Notes under the pieces: model-generated
Database searches by the model: none
What the model saw: the letters and a program-made list of their open reading frames with translations, nothing else
What the model was told of the DNA's origin: nothing
Shown here: positions 1 to 7,309 of the stretch, piece by piece
How the letters are laid out: each line of letters starts with the position of its first letter
Position numbering within the stretch: position 1 is the stretch's first letter
Position numbers and translations under genes: made by a program
Assembly (NCBI GenBank): GCA_002492415.1
Contig: DKYK01000084.1
Location: 1-19,081 of the forward strand
DNA length: 19,081 bases
Reading direction: 5' to 3'
Source of the DNA: Christensenella sp. UBA7102
GTDB lineage: Bacteria; Bacillota; Clostridia; Christensenellales; UBA1750

Positions 1-1289
1 CCGTCCACGCGGATGTGCACGGGCAGCGCCTGGTCGCCTCGGTTGAGCAGCGCCAGTGCCGTCGAGCCATCGGGATTGCGGAAGGCGACGGCGTCCAGGC
101 TGCCGGAGTAGGCAGAGGTTTCCAGCCGCACGGCGCCCGGCTGCACCGCCCGTCCGATGGCGCGGATGAAGTGATAGGACAACTGGGTGTGAACCGTGCC
201 CTCGTTCACATCGCACATCACGGGCGCGCAGCAGTAGTTCGCCACGTGGTTTGGCCCGCCAATTTGGTCCAGATAGAGGTTCCAGTCGATCAGCGCGTTG
301 GCGCCGTGCTTGAGGTCGCCCAGGTATTCGTGGGCGTACTGGATGCCCGCGCGCTGCAGGGCGCCCGCTTCGGGGCGGCTGAAGCCCACGCAGCACTCGG
401 AGAGGATGAGCTGCTTGTCGGGAAAGGCGCGGCGGACGAGGTCCAGCGCCTCAAAGTGGTCGCCGGTGTACCAGTGGAAGGCCATGCCGCCGATCTCATC
501 GCGCGTCTGGGCGGTGATGCTGGCCAGCGCGCGCTCGTAGACGCGCTCCTTGTTGTGGTCCCACACCAGCACGGTCACGTCCTCCAGCCCTTCGCGGCGC
601 AGCGCCGGGGCGAGAAATTCGTGCACAAAGTCGCGCTCGTCCTCACCCGTGTAGCAACAGCTGTCCCAGGTCTGCGTGGCGTTGCACTCGTTCTGCACCG
701 TCAGCCACTGGACGGTAAAGCCCCGCGCCTGGTATTCCTTAATGTAGCGGCACAGGTATTTCGCCCACAGGGCGCGATACTCCGGCAGAAGATGGCCGCC
801 GTGGTTGCGCTCGCCAGTGTCCTTCATGAACGCGGGCGGGCTCCAGGGCGAGAGCATCAGCGGCAGGCTGTGCCCGGCGGTCTTCTGTGCGGCGCGCAGC
901 AGCGGGATTACATAGCGTTCATCGCGCGTAAGGGAGAAGGAGGCGAGCGCCGCGTCCGCAGGGTCGCTCATGGCCTCATAGTGGCCCAGCGAGAAGTCGC
1001 AGCTGTCCACCGACACGCGCAGGAACTGATAGTTCGCGCCGTCCGGGCCAAAGTAGAAGTCCAGCAGAGCCTGCCGCTGATCTGCGGGCATGCGGCTGAA
1101 GGTGTAGGCGGCTGCCTCGGTCGCCGCGCCGCCAAGACCCAAAAAGGTCTGATCCGGCGCCGATGTGTAGACGTTGACCACCTGCATCTCCCGCTTTTGC
1201 GAGGGATCGGGCGCCAGCGGCGGAAGGGTGCGCTCGATTGTGCGCGCCTCAAGACCATCCAGTGCGGTCTGTCTGAATACAATCGCCAT
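1..1289 (-). CDS. Glycoside hydrolase family 30 (GH30) beta-glycosidase, C-terminus cut by the window edge
   Basis: Translating the minus strand from the ATG at 1289 gives 429 residues with no stop. The N-terminal part carries the GH30 hallmark GLGGAATEAA (about residues 51-60). The TIM barrel has the acid/base glutamate in WLTVQNE (E201), a VWDHNKE stretch (about 242-248) and the nucleophile in ILSE (E298). The sequence then enters the C-terminal beta domain before leaving the window. Family members hydrolyse beta-glucosides, glucosylceramide-like substrates, beta-xylosides or beta-1,6-glucans, and the exact substrate is not readable here. I see no signal peptide or anchor, so the enzyme is probably cytoplasmic and acts on imported oligosaccharides or glycosides. 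The start is set by GGAGG at 1297-1301, seven bases upstream. The gene is divergent from the CD3324-family gene. The family call is firm; the specificity is open. Confidence 0.9.
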   Translation of the reverse strand, partial: MAIVFRQTALDGLEARTIERTLPPLAPDPSQKREMQVVNVYTSAPDQTFLGLGGAATEAAAYTFSRMPADQRQALLDFYFGPDGANYQFLRVSVDSCDFSLGHYEAMSDPADAALASFSLTRDERYVIPLLRAAQKTAGHSLPLMLSPWSPPAFMKDTGERNHGGHLLPEYRALWAKYLCRYIKEYQARGFTVQWLTVQNECNATQTWDSCCYTGEDERDFVHEFLAPALRREGLEDVTVLVWDHNKERVYERALASITAQTRDEIGGMAFHWYTGDHFEALDLVRRAFPDKQLILSECCVGFSRPEAGALQRAGIQYAHEYLGDLKHGANALIDWNLYLDQIGGPNHVANYCCAPVMCDVNEGTVHTQLSYHFIRAIGRAVQPGAVRLETSAYSGSLDAVAFRNPDGSTALALLNRGDQALPVHIRVD

Positions 1290-1362
1290 ATCGTTTCCTC
1301 CGTTTTGCAGTAATTCAAGCGGTATTCGAATCATTCGCCGCTCCCGTCGGATTTTCCTGCAC

Positions 1363-1392
1363 TTGTGCGCGCGATTGTGGATATGATATACT
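1363..1392 (+). promoter_or_regulatory. Possible sigma-A promoter for the CD3324-family gene
   Basis: TTGTGC at 1363-1368 and TATACT at 1387-1392 are separated by 18 bases. The -10 is good and the -35 is weak. Transcription would begin near 1399, leaving a leader of about 200 bases before the start codon at 1603. No convincing promoter was found on the opposite strand for the GH30 gene. Confidence 0.4.
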
Positions 1393-1429
1393 GTCTGCAG
1401 AGAACATGCTGTGTTCGGAAGGAGTTTTG

Positions 1430-1450
1430 ATGATATGCTTTCCCTCATGA
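1430..1450 (+). CDS. Possible six-residue leader peptide (uORF 1)
   Basis: ATG at 1430 opens the six-residue frame MICFPS, ending in TGA at 1448-1450. It is preceded at five bases by a strong Shine-Dalgarno sequence, GGAAGGAG at 1417-1424, which is unexpected in plain intergenic DNA. Its stop overlaps the ATG of the next short ORF. Only the ribosome binding site and the overlap support it. Confidence 0.2.
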   Translation: MICFPS

Positions 1451-1530
1451 CCAAGGTTAGAATGGCATTTCTCCATGCAGGGCCTGTCTGTGCGGCACCT
1501 TGCATGGAGCAAACGATGAGCCGCTCATAA
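1447..1530 (+). CDS. Possible 27-residue leader peptide (uORF 2)
   Basis: ATG at 1447 overlaps the stop of the six-residue frame before it (ATGA) and reads 27 residues to TAA at 1528-1530. The frame passes through the whole stem-loop at 1471-1509, so translating ribosomes would open that hairpin. The sequence matches nothing I recognise. It may be chance coding in leader RNA. Confidence 0.18.
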   Translation: MTKVRMAFLHAGPVCAAPCMEQTMSRS

Positions 1531-1602
1531 GTAAACCTTAAAACAGGACAGGCTCCTGCATCCTCATCCATGCGCATCACTTTGGATAAGGAGCGGAGCA
1601 GT

Positions 1603-1893
1603 ATGAAAAAAACCAGGGCGCAGGACGTGCTTCCCGAGAAGCTGCTTGCGCAGATTCAGCAGTACGTGCAGGGCTGCACGCTCTACATTCCGAAAAAGGC
1701 CGGCGAGCGCAGGGCCTGGGGTGAGGGCACGGGCAGCCGCAAAGAGCTGGCGCAGCGCAACGAGCGCATGCGCCGGGAATACCGCGCGGGCGCGCGCATT
1801 GAGGCGCTGGCCGACGCCTACTGTCTCTCGCCTGACAGCGTCAGGAAGATCGTCCGCGGCGCGGCGGGAAAAGCGGGCCAGCGCTCTTTATAA
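1603..1893 (+). CDS. CD3324-family small HTH-like protein
   Basis: The product is 96 residues. It begins MKKTRAQDVLPEKLL, then has QQYVQGCTLYIPKK (about residues 17-30) and a WGEGTGSRKEL stretch (about 38-48), and ends in a helix-turn-helix-like segment, ALADAYCLSPDSVRKIV (about 71-87). This order of conserved blocks matches the small CD3324-family proteins of Clostridia, which resemble Mor/sigma-like DNA-binding proteins and have no established function. I chose the ATG at 1603 because AAGGAG at 1588-1593 sits nine bases upstream; an in-frame ATG at 1570 has no such site. It lies 100 bases ahead of pyk on the same strand, with no terminator between. A regulatory role is plausible but unproven. 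Confidence 0.8.
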   Translation: MKKTRAQDVLPEKLLAQIQQYVQGCTLYIPKKAGERRAWGEGTGSRKELAQRNERMRREYRAGARIEALADAYCLSPDSVRKIVRGAAGKAGQRSL

Positions 1894-1943
1894 CTTTTTT
1901 ATGCGTTTTGTGGCAAGTTTTTACGAGCAGAAAACGCGCAGCT

Positions 1944-1958
1944 TACCGCGAAGCGGTA
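1944..1958 (+). repeat. Short perfect hairpin upstream of pyk
   Basis: Six base pairs (1944-1949 with 1953-1958) close a GAA triloop, in the gap between the CD3324-family gene and pyk. The core GCGAAGC is a known very stable DNA mini-hairpin. No T-tract follows, so it is not a terminator. It could be an operator or simply a leader structure. Confidence 0.3.
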
Positions 1959-1993
1959 TCATCATGGCCAAATGGCAAAGGATGTGATTTCTT

Positions 1994-3421
1994 TTGAGAA
2001 GAACCAAGATCGTCTGTACCATAGGCCCGGCGACCAACAGCGTGGAGATGCTCACCAAGCTGGTGCGCAGCGGCATGAACGTGGCGCGTCTCAACTTTTC
2101 CCACGGCACGCACGAGTATCACAAGGAGACGCTGGAGCGCATCAAGCAGGTGCGCAGGGCGGAAAACGCCCCCATCGCCATTCTGCTGGACACCAAGGGC
2201 CCCGAGATCCGCGTCGGGGACTTTGCGGGCGGATCGGCCCGGCTTCAGGAGGGAGCGCCGTTTACGCTGACCAACCGCGAGCTGGACGGCGATGAGACGC
2301 AGGTTTCCGTCACCTACGAGGGCCTGCCGCGCGAAGTTCAGCCCGGCAACAGCATCCTCGTGGACGACGGCAACATCGAGCTGTGCGTCCGCGAGTGCAC
2401 GGAAACCGACGTGCGCTGCACCGTGGTGCGCGGCGGCATCATCTCCAATCACAAGGGCATCAATGTGCCCAACGTCCACCTGGACATGCCCTTCCTCTCC
2501 GAGCAGGACAAGGCGGACATACTCTTTGGCATTGAGAACGACGTGGACTTCATCGCCGCGTCCTTCGTGCGCTGCAAGGAGGACGTCATTGCGCTGCGCA
2601 AGTTCGTGGATTACAACGGCGCGCGCGACCTGCGCATCATCTCCAAGATCGAAAACATTGAGGGCGTGGGCAACTTCGACGAGATCCTGCGCTATTCCGA
2701 CGGCATCATGGTGGCCCGCGGCGATATGGGCGTGGAGCTGGAGTTTGAGCGACTGCCCGGCCTGCAGAAGCGTTTCATCAAGAAGTGCTACCAGGCGGGC
2801 AAGATGGTCATCACCGCCACGCAGATGCTGGAGAGCATGATTGCCCACGCCAACCCCACGCGGGCGGAGATCACCGACGTGGCCAACGCCGTATTTGACG
2901 GCACCTCCGCTGTGATGCTCTCGGGCGAGACGGCGATGGGTCAATACCCGGATCTCGCGGTGCGCGTGATGAGCCGCATTGTGACCCAGGCGGAGCAGGA
3001 TGCCTTTGAGATGGACGCTTACGCCGGATATGGCTACGAGCTGGACGCCACCGATACCACCAACGCCGTGTGCGACGCCACCTGCACCACCGCGCGCGAC
3101 ATCCGCGCCAAAGCCGTCATTGTGGTCACCAAGTCCGGGCAGACGGCGCGGCGCATGTCCAAGTTCCGTCCCAGCCAGCCCATCGTGGCGGCCACTCCCG
3201 TGGACAAGACCTTCCACCAGCTGGCGCTCTCCTGGGGCATATTTCCCGTGCTGGCGCGCATGCAGTCCTCCTCGGACGAACTGCTGCTGCACGCCATCGA
3301 CTGCGCCAAGCAGATCGATGTGGTGGGAAACGGCGACATCGTGGTCATCGCCGCGGGCATTCCGCTGGACACACCCGGTTCCACCAACCTCATGCGCGTG
3401 GCCGTCGTCGGCAAGCCCTAG
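1994..3421 (+). CDS. pyk: Pyruvate kinase
   Basis: Pyruvate kinase makes ATP and pyruvate from phosphoenolpyruvate and ADP, the last step of glycolysis in the cytoplasm. The product is 475 residues. It opens with KIVCTIGPATN. It has catalytic Lys218 and metal-ligand Glu220 in ISKIEN, Asp244 in ARGDMGVE, the TATQMLESM block near 274-282, and DGTSAVMLSGETAMGQYP near 302-319, followed by the C-terminal regulatory domain. It stops after that domain and lacks the extra PEP-utilising-like domain of the approximately 585-residue Bacillus enzyme, so it is the short form. The start is TTG at 1994, giving a normal N-terminus; AAAGGA at 1977-1982 is a usable though distant ribosome binding site. A clear terminator follows. 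Long ORFs on the opposite strand are coding-bias shadows. Confidence 0.96.
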   Translation: MRRTKIVCTIGPATNSVEMLTKLVRSGMNVARLNFSHGTHEYHKETLERIKQVRRAENAPIAILLDTKGPEIRVGDFAGGSARLQEGAPFTLTNRELDGDETQVSVTYEGLPREVQPGNSILVDDGNIELCVRECTETDVRCTVVRGGIISNHKGINVPNVHLDMPFLSEQDKADILFGIENDVDFIAASFVRCKEDVIALRKFVDYNGARDLRIISKIENIEGVGNFDEILRYSDGIMVARGDMGVELEFERLPGLQKRFIKKCYQAGKMVITATQMLESMIAHANPTRAEITDVANAVFDGTSAVMLSGETAMGQYPDLAVRVMSRIVTQAEQDAFEMDAYAGYGYELDATDTTNAVCDATCTTARDIRAKAVIVVTKSGQTARRMSKFRPSQPIVAATPVDKTFHQLALSWGIFPVLARMQSSSDELLLHAIDCAKQIDVVGNGDIVVIAAGIPLDTPGSTNLMRVAVVGKP

Positions 3422-3446
3422 CCCATGAACCAACAGAATCCCTTTC

Positions 3447-3472
3447 AAGAGGCCGTCACGGCCTCTTTTTTG
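3447..3472 (+). terminator. Intrinsic terminator of pyk
   Basis: AAGAGGCC and GGCCTCTT form a stem around a short GTCAC loop, followed at once by a run of T residues. It begins about 25 bases after the pyk stop and separates pyk from the ABC exporter block. Confidence 0.85.
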
Positions 3473-3543
3473 ACGCTTGAATGATGATTAAAATCGATTA
3501 TCAAATATTTCAAAGTAATACTTAAAATATTTTAGGATACATA

Positions 3544-3572
3544 TTGACATTATTTGGACTTGGGTTTATACT
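3544..3572 (+). promoter_or_regulatory. Sigma-A promoter of the ABC exporter pair
   Basis: A consensus TTGACA at 3544-3549 and TATACT at 3567-3572 are spaced by exactly 17 bases. The 60 bases upstream are strongly AT-rich in an otherwise GC-rich region, which may act as an UP element. Transcription should start near 3579, about 33 bases before the first ABC gene. Confidence 0.8.
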
Positions 3573-3611
3573 ACCCTCATCAAGAAAGACTCCGTAGAGG
3601 AGGAGAGGACA

Positions 3612-5411
3612 ATGAAACAGTGTGATGGGGGTACTCTGCGCAAAAATCTGGGTTTCCTGCTGGGCGCGTGCGCACGGTACGACCGCAAGGCGTTTGGACT
3701 GTTCGCGATGTACACGGTGGGTTGCGCGCTGCAGCCGCTTGTGTCGGTGTTCCTGCCCAAAGTGATGGTGGCGGGACTGGAGAAGGGCGGCGCGCTGCAG
3801 CCACTGATGATCTGGGCGACGGGATTTGCGGTGTGCGGCATGCTGCTGGCCGCAATGCAGTCGTATGGGCAGAATATGTTCCTGCTCAGCGCCATCAACG
3901 TCCGCATGCGCGTCGCAGAGGAGCTGTATGTGCAGCTGATGACGATGGATTTTCAGGACACTGAGAATCCCGACGTGCTGCGCCGCGTGGAATTGGGCAG
4001 CGAGGCATTCTGGGGCAACCAGATTGGCTTTGAAGGCGTGCTGCACATCCTGTTTGACAACACGGGCGTGGTGCTGTCGCTGCTGGCGCTGAGCACCATG
4101 CTCTCCATCCTGCATCCGCTGATCGTGGCGCTGATCCTGCTGGGCGCGGCGCTGTCCTTCTGGCTCAGCCGCAGGGCGCGCGCCTTCGAGGATGCCCGCC
4201 AGGAGGATCAGGCTGAGCTCAACCGCAAGTGGGATTATCTCAGCCGGACTGCGCAGGATTTTTCCTATGGCAAGGACGTACGCCTCTACCGCATGCAGAA
4301 TTGGGTGCTGAACAAGTACGCGCAGCTGATGCGGGCGCACGACCGGCTGGTCCGCTCCTTCAAGCGGGCGCACGTGCCGCGCGTGCTCACCGAGGGGCTG
4401 TTCACGCTGCTGCGCGAAGGCGTGGTGTATGGCTATCTGATCTACCTGTTCCTGCAGGGGCGGCTGATGCTGTCTGACTTTGCGATGTACTTTGCGGCGG
4501 TGGCCTCCTTCTCCGCGCAGCTGAACCTGCTGCTGGGCGAGGTGGCGCGCCTGCCCGTAGAGCTGCGCAAGGTGGATCATGCGCGCCGCTTCATGCAGCC
4601 CGAGAAAAAGGAGATCAGTACACAGCCCGCGCCGCAGGGCGATACGCTGGGCGTGGAGCTGGATCACGTTTCTTTCTCCTACCCGGGCGGCAGAGAAGTG
4701 CTGCATGACGTCAGTCTGTCGATCCGGCCTGGCGAAAAGCTCGCCGTCGTGGGGCTGAACGGCGCGGGCAAGACCACGCTGGTCAAGCTGCTGACGCGTC
4801 TGTACGAGCCGACGGGCGGCAGCATCGCCGTAGGCGGCGTCCCGGCCGCGCAGGTGGAGAAGAAGGAGTATTTCCGGTTATTCTCGGCGCTCTTCCAGGA
4901 GGTACGCGTGTTTGCGGTGTCGGTGGCGGAGAATGTCGCGCTGCAGCCTGCCGACACGCTCGACCGCGCACGCGTGGAGCGCTGCCTGCGCCTGGCCGGG
5001 CTGTGGGATAAGATCGAATCGCTGCCGGGGGGCATGGACGCCGTGCTGCTCAAAAACGTGGATCTGTACGGAACCGAGCTGTCCGGCGGGCAGAATCAGC
5101 GGCTGGCGCTGGCCCGCGCGCTGTACAAAGACGCGCCGCTGGTGGTGCTGGACGAGCCCACCGCAGCGCTGGATCCGCTGGCCGAGGCCGACCTCTACGA
5201 GCGATTTGCCCGGCTTGTGGAGGGCAGAACCGCGGTGTTCATCTCGCACCGGCTGTCCTCGACACGCTTTTGCGACCGCATCATCCTGATGGAGGACGGC
5301 CGCATCGCCGAGATGGGCACGCACGACGAGCTGATGGCGCTGGACGGCCGCTATGCGCAGCTGTTCCGTGTGCAGGCGCAGTATTATCAGGAGGAGGCGC
5401 GGAAGGGATGA
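3612..5411 (+). CDS. ABC exporter, fused permease and ATPase (first of a pair)
   Basis: The 599-residue half-transporter has a six-helix type IV (ABCB/MsbA-like) membrane domain (about residues 27-310) and a C-terminal ATPase. The ATPase has Walker A GLNGAGKT (381-388, Lys387), a Q-loop in LFQEVRVF, the canonical signature LSGGQ (490-494), Walker B VVLDEP with catalytic Glu515, and the switch His546. All catalytic elements are intact. There is no N-terminal peptidase domain, so it is not a bacteriocin-processing type. GAGGAGGAGAGG just before the ATG is a very strong ribosome binding site. The stop overlaps the start of the next ABC gene (ATGA), which implies translational coupling and probably a heterodimer. 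The cargo is unknown; drugs, lipids or peptides are all possible. Confidence 0.9.
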   Translation: MKQCDGGTLRKNLGFLLGACARYDRKAFGLFAMYTVGCALQPLVSVFLPKVMVAGLEKGGALQPLMIWATGFAVCGMLLAAMQSYGQNMFLLSAINVRMRVAEELYVQLMTMDFQDTENPDVLRRVELGSEAFWGNQIGFEGVLHILFDNTGVVLSLLALSTMLSILHPLIVALILLGAALSFWLSRRARAFEDARQEDQAELNRKWDYLSRTAQDFSYGKDVRLYRMQNWVLNKYAQLMRAHDRLVRSFKRAHVPRVLTEGLFTLLREGVVYGYLIYLFLQGRLMLSDFAMYFAAVASFSAQLNLLLGEVARLPVELRKVDHARRFMQPEKKEISTQPAPQGDTLGVELDHVSFSYPGGREVLHDVSLSIRPGEKLAVVGLNGAGKTTLVKLLTRLYEPTGGSIAVGGVPAAQVEKKEYFRLFSALFQEVRVFAVSVAENVALQPADTLDRARVERCLRLAGLWDKIESLPGGMDAVLLKNVDLYGTELSGGQNQRLALARALYKDAPLVVLDEPTAALDPLAEADLYERFARLVEGRTAVFISHRLSSTRFCDRIILMEDGRIAEMGTHDELMALDGRYAQLFRVQAQYYQEEARKG

Positions 5412-7210
5412 GTGTGGAGATGGATAAGAAACGCTTCGGCTTTGCGGCCACGGCGCGCACGTTCGGCTACGCGCTGGGCGTCATCGTGCGGCGCCAGCCG
5501 CTGTACCTCTGCTTCCTGCTGGGCGCGGGGCTGTGCAAGGGCCTGCAGCCCTTCATCGCCGTGCTGCTGCCCAAGCTGGTACTCGAAGAGCTCTCCGGTG
5601 CGAAGGACCCTGCGCGGCTGTTGATGCTGGTGCTGACGGCGGCGGGGCTGTCGGGACTGCTCTACTGGCTGGGGGGCCTGCTGGAATTGCGCCGCGACCG
5701 CGAGAATGAGAAGTTTGACAAGCTCATCGAGCGCCTTCTGGCCCAAAAGACGCTGACCATGGATTTTCCTCACCTGGAAAACCCCGAGGTGCTCACGCTG
5801 ATCCAGCAGTACCGCCAGGGGCGCATGACCAACGGCGGCCTGTCCGGCGCGTTCGGCTGGGCGCTGACGAGCGCGCTGCCCTCGCTGATCACGATGGCGG
5901 GCATGGCATATCTGGTGCTGCAGCTCAACGTCTGGGTGCAGTTATCGATCCTGCTGACCACCACGGCGACGCTGTGGACGCTGTACGTCTCGATGGACGC
6001 GAATAATCAGATGATGCTCAGCTGCGGCGACGCAAACCGCATCTCCAGCTATTTCGTCAGCGTGACCTCCGATTTTGCCAACGCCAAGGACCTCCGGCTC
6101 TATCAGGGCGAAAAGCTGATTTCCTCGCGCATCCGGGGCACGGTAGAGGACATGTTCCGCGCACAGAGCAAAGGCTATCGCATCTGCACGCAGTGCAATG
6201 TCGCCCGCGCCATGCTGCTGCAGCTGCAGATGGTGGGCATCTACGCGGCTCTCACCGTGCAGGCGGTGCGCAACGGCATGTCCGTTGCGGACTATGTGAT
6301 GTATACAGCGGCTGCAGTCAGCTTTACCAATGCGCTGATCACCGCGGCGGTTGCCGCCGTCAATTTTTACGGCGCCATCCGGCTGGTCAACCCGCTGAGC
6401 GAGTACATGCACTTGCCCGCAGTGCTCAAACAGGGCGCTGAACCCGTACCCGCCCGGCAGATGGAGGACGCGCTGGTGTTTGAGAACGTCAGCTTTACCT
6501 ACCCTAGAGCCGACGCGCCCGTGCTGCGGCATCTGAACCTGACGCTGAAAAAGGGCGAGCGCCTGGCCGTGGTGGGGGAGAACGGCGCGGGAAAGACCAC
6601 CATGATCAAACTGATGCTGCGCCTCTACGACCCCGACGAGGGCCGTATCCTGCTGAACGGCCGCAACGTGACCACAATGACGCTGGACGAATACCTCGAG
6701 CAGTTCGCGGTGGTGTTCCAGGATTTCAAGCTGCTGGCCTTCTCGGTGCGCGAGAACCTGTGCGCGGACGAGGAATGCGAGCGGCAGCGCCTGGACGCGG
6801 TGCTTAAGAAGCTCGGGCTGGACGAGACGCTTTCCCAGTACGAGCGCGGCGAGGATACCTCCGTCTACAAGCTGTTTGACGAAAAGGGCGTGGAGTTCTC
6901 CGGCGGCGAGCGGCAGAAGATGGCCATCGCCCGCGCGCTGTACAAGGACAGCCCCATCGTGATAATGGACGAACCCACCGCCGCCCTGGATCCCATCGCC
7001 GAGGAGGAGATCTACCGGCACATGGGCGGCCTGGTGCAGGGCAAAACCGCGGTGTTCATCTCGCATCGGCTCTCCTCCTGCAAGTTCTGCGACCGCGTGG
7101 CAGTGTTTGAGAACGGCCGCGTCACCCAGTGCGGCCCGCACGAGCAGCTCGTGCATCAGGACGGTCTCTACCGCCGCATGTTCGAGGCTCAGGCGCAGTA
7201 TTACGTGTAA
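5408..7210 (+). CDS. ABC exporter, fused permease and ATPase (second of a pair)
   Basis: The 600-residue half-transporter has almost the same length and layout as its upstream neighbour. A helical membrane domain occupies about residues 28-330. The ATPase has Walker A GENGAGKT (390-397, Lys396), Q-loop VVFQDFKLLAF, a variant signature FSGGE (497-501), Walker B VIMDEP with catalytic Glu522, and switch His553. The start is ATG at 5408, inside the stop of the previous gene, with AGGAGG at 5392-5397. A longer in-frame start at 5270 would lie deep inside that gene and is rejected. With the previous gene it probably forms one heterodimeric exporter. The signature changes from LSGGQ to FSGGE, so the two ATP sites are probably not equivalent. 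Confidence 0.9.
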   Translation: MSVEMDKKRFGFAATARTFGYALGVIVRRQPLYLCFLLGAGLCKGLQPFIAVLLPKLVLEELSGAKDPARLLMLVLTAAGLSGLLYWLGGLLELRRDRENEKFDKLIERLLAQKTLTMDFPHLENPEVLTLIQQYRQGRMTNGGLSGAFGWALTSALPSLITMAGMAYLVLQLNVWVQLSILLTTTATLWTLYVSMDANNQMMLSCGDANRISSYFVSVTSDFANAKDLRLYQGEKLISSRIRGTVEDMFRAQSKGYRICTQCNVARAMLLQLQMVGIYAALTVQAVRNGMSVADYVMYTAAAVSFTNALITAAVAAVNFYGAIRLVNPLSEYMHLPAVLKQGAEPVPARQMEDALVFENVSFTYPRADAPVLRHLNLTLKKGERLAVVGENGAGKTTMIKLMLRLYDPDEGRILLNGRNVTTMTLDEYLEQFAVVFQDFKLLAFSVRENLCADEECERQRLDAVLKKLGLDETLSQYERGEDTSVYKLFDEKGVEFSGGERQKMAIARALYKDSPIVIMDEPTAALDPIAEEEIYRHMGGLVQGKTAVFISHRLSSCKFCDRVAVFENGRVTQCGPHEQLVHQDGLYRRMFEAQAQYYV

Positions 7211-7220
7211 ATCGGATTTT

Positions 7221-7257
7221 CCCGCACGGGGATGAACGCTCCGTGCGGAATTCTTTT
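7221..7257 (+). terminator. Probable terminator after the ABC pair
   Basis: CCGCACGG (7222-7229) pairs with CCGTGCGG (7241-7248), and a G-U and a G-C pair can extend the stem inward. AATTCTTTT follows. The T-rich tail is broken by AATTC and runs into the -35 box of the next promoter, so termination may be partial. Confidence 0.5.
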
Positions 7258-7284
7258 GCATTTTTCATCAGATGATGTTATACT
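7256..7284 (+). promoter_or_regulatory. Promoter of the third ABC exporter (copy 1 of a duplicated promoter)
   Basis: TTGCAT at 7256-7261 and TATACT at 7279-7284 have a 17-base spacer. A 21-base block at 7247-7267, covering the -35 box, recurs exactly at 9085-9105, and the -10 region matches as well. The spacer here holds a small inverted repeat, TCATC-A-GATGA (7265-7275), not kept in the second copy. Confidence 0.75.
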
Positions 7285-7309
7285 TTTGTAAAAAAGGAGA
7301 AAAAACGAG

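Larger units (their letters stand above)
1399..1602 (+). promoter_or_regulatory. Structured leader with two mutually exclusive helices
   Basis: This is most of the 313-base gap between the GH30 gene and the CD3324-family gene. Bases 1471-1482 pair with 1498-1509 (12 base pairs including one G-U, loop of 15). The competing helix pairs 1476-1488 with 1547-1560 (13 base pairs with one bulged T at 1554). The two share 1476-1482, so only one can form. Neither is followed by a T-tract, so transcription attenuation is not obvious; an effect on translation or RNA stability is possible. Two short ORFs lie across the first helix. The pairing is seen directly; regulation is inference. Confidence 0.35.

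Noticed and set aside
15..1313. 432-residue plus-strand open frame
   Set aside because: It is the shadow of the GH30 gene on the minus strand, which has the catalytic motifs and a good ribosome binding site.
1477..1559. Possible T-box in the CD3324-family leader because it shares CAGGGCCTGTC with the real T-box
   Set aside because: There is no GGTGG-type T-box sequence, no specifier loop and no terminator; the shared 11-mer is probably chance.
1943..3448. 501-residue minus-strand open frame opposite pyk
   Set aside because: It lies exactly over pyruvate kinase, has a His/Val/Gly/Ala-rich composition typical of antisense GC-rich codons, and matches no family I recognise.
3522..4706. Long minus-strand open frames opposite the ABC genes (also 5942-7261)
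   Set aside because: They are Gln/His-rich antisense frames over clear ABC transporter coding sequence.
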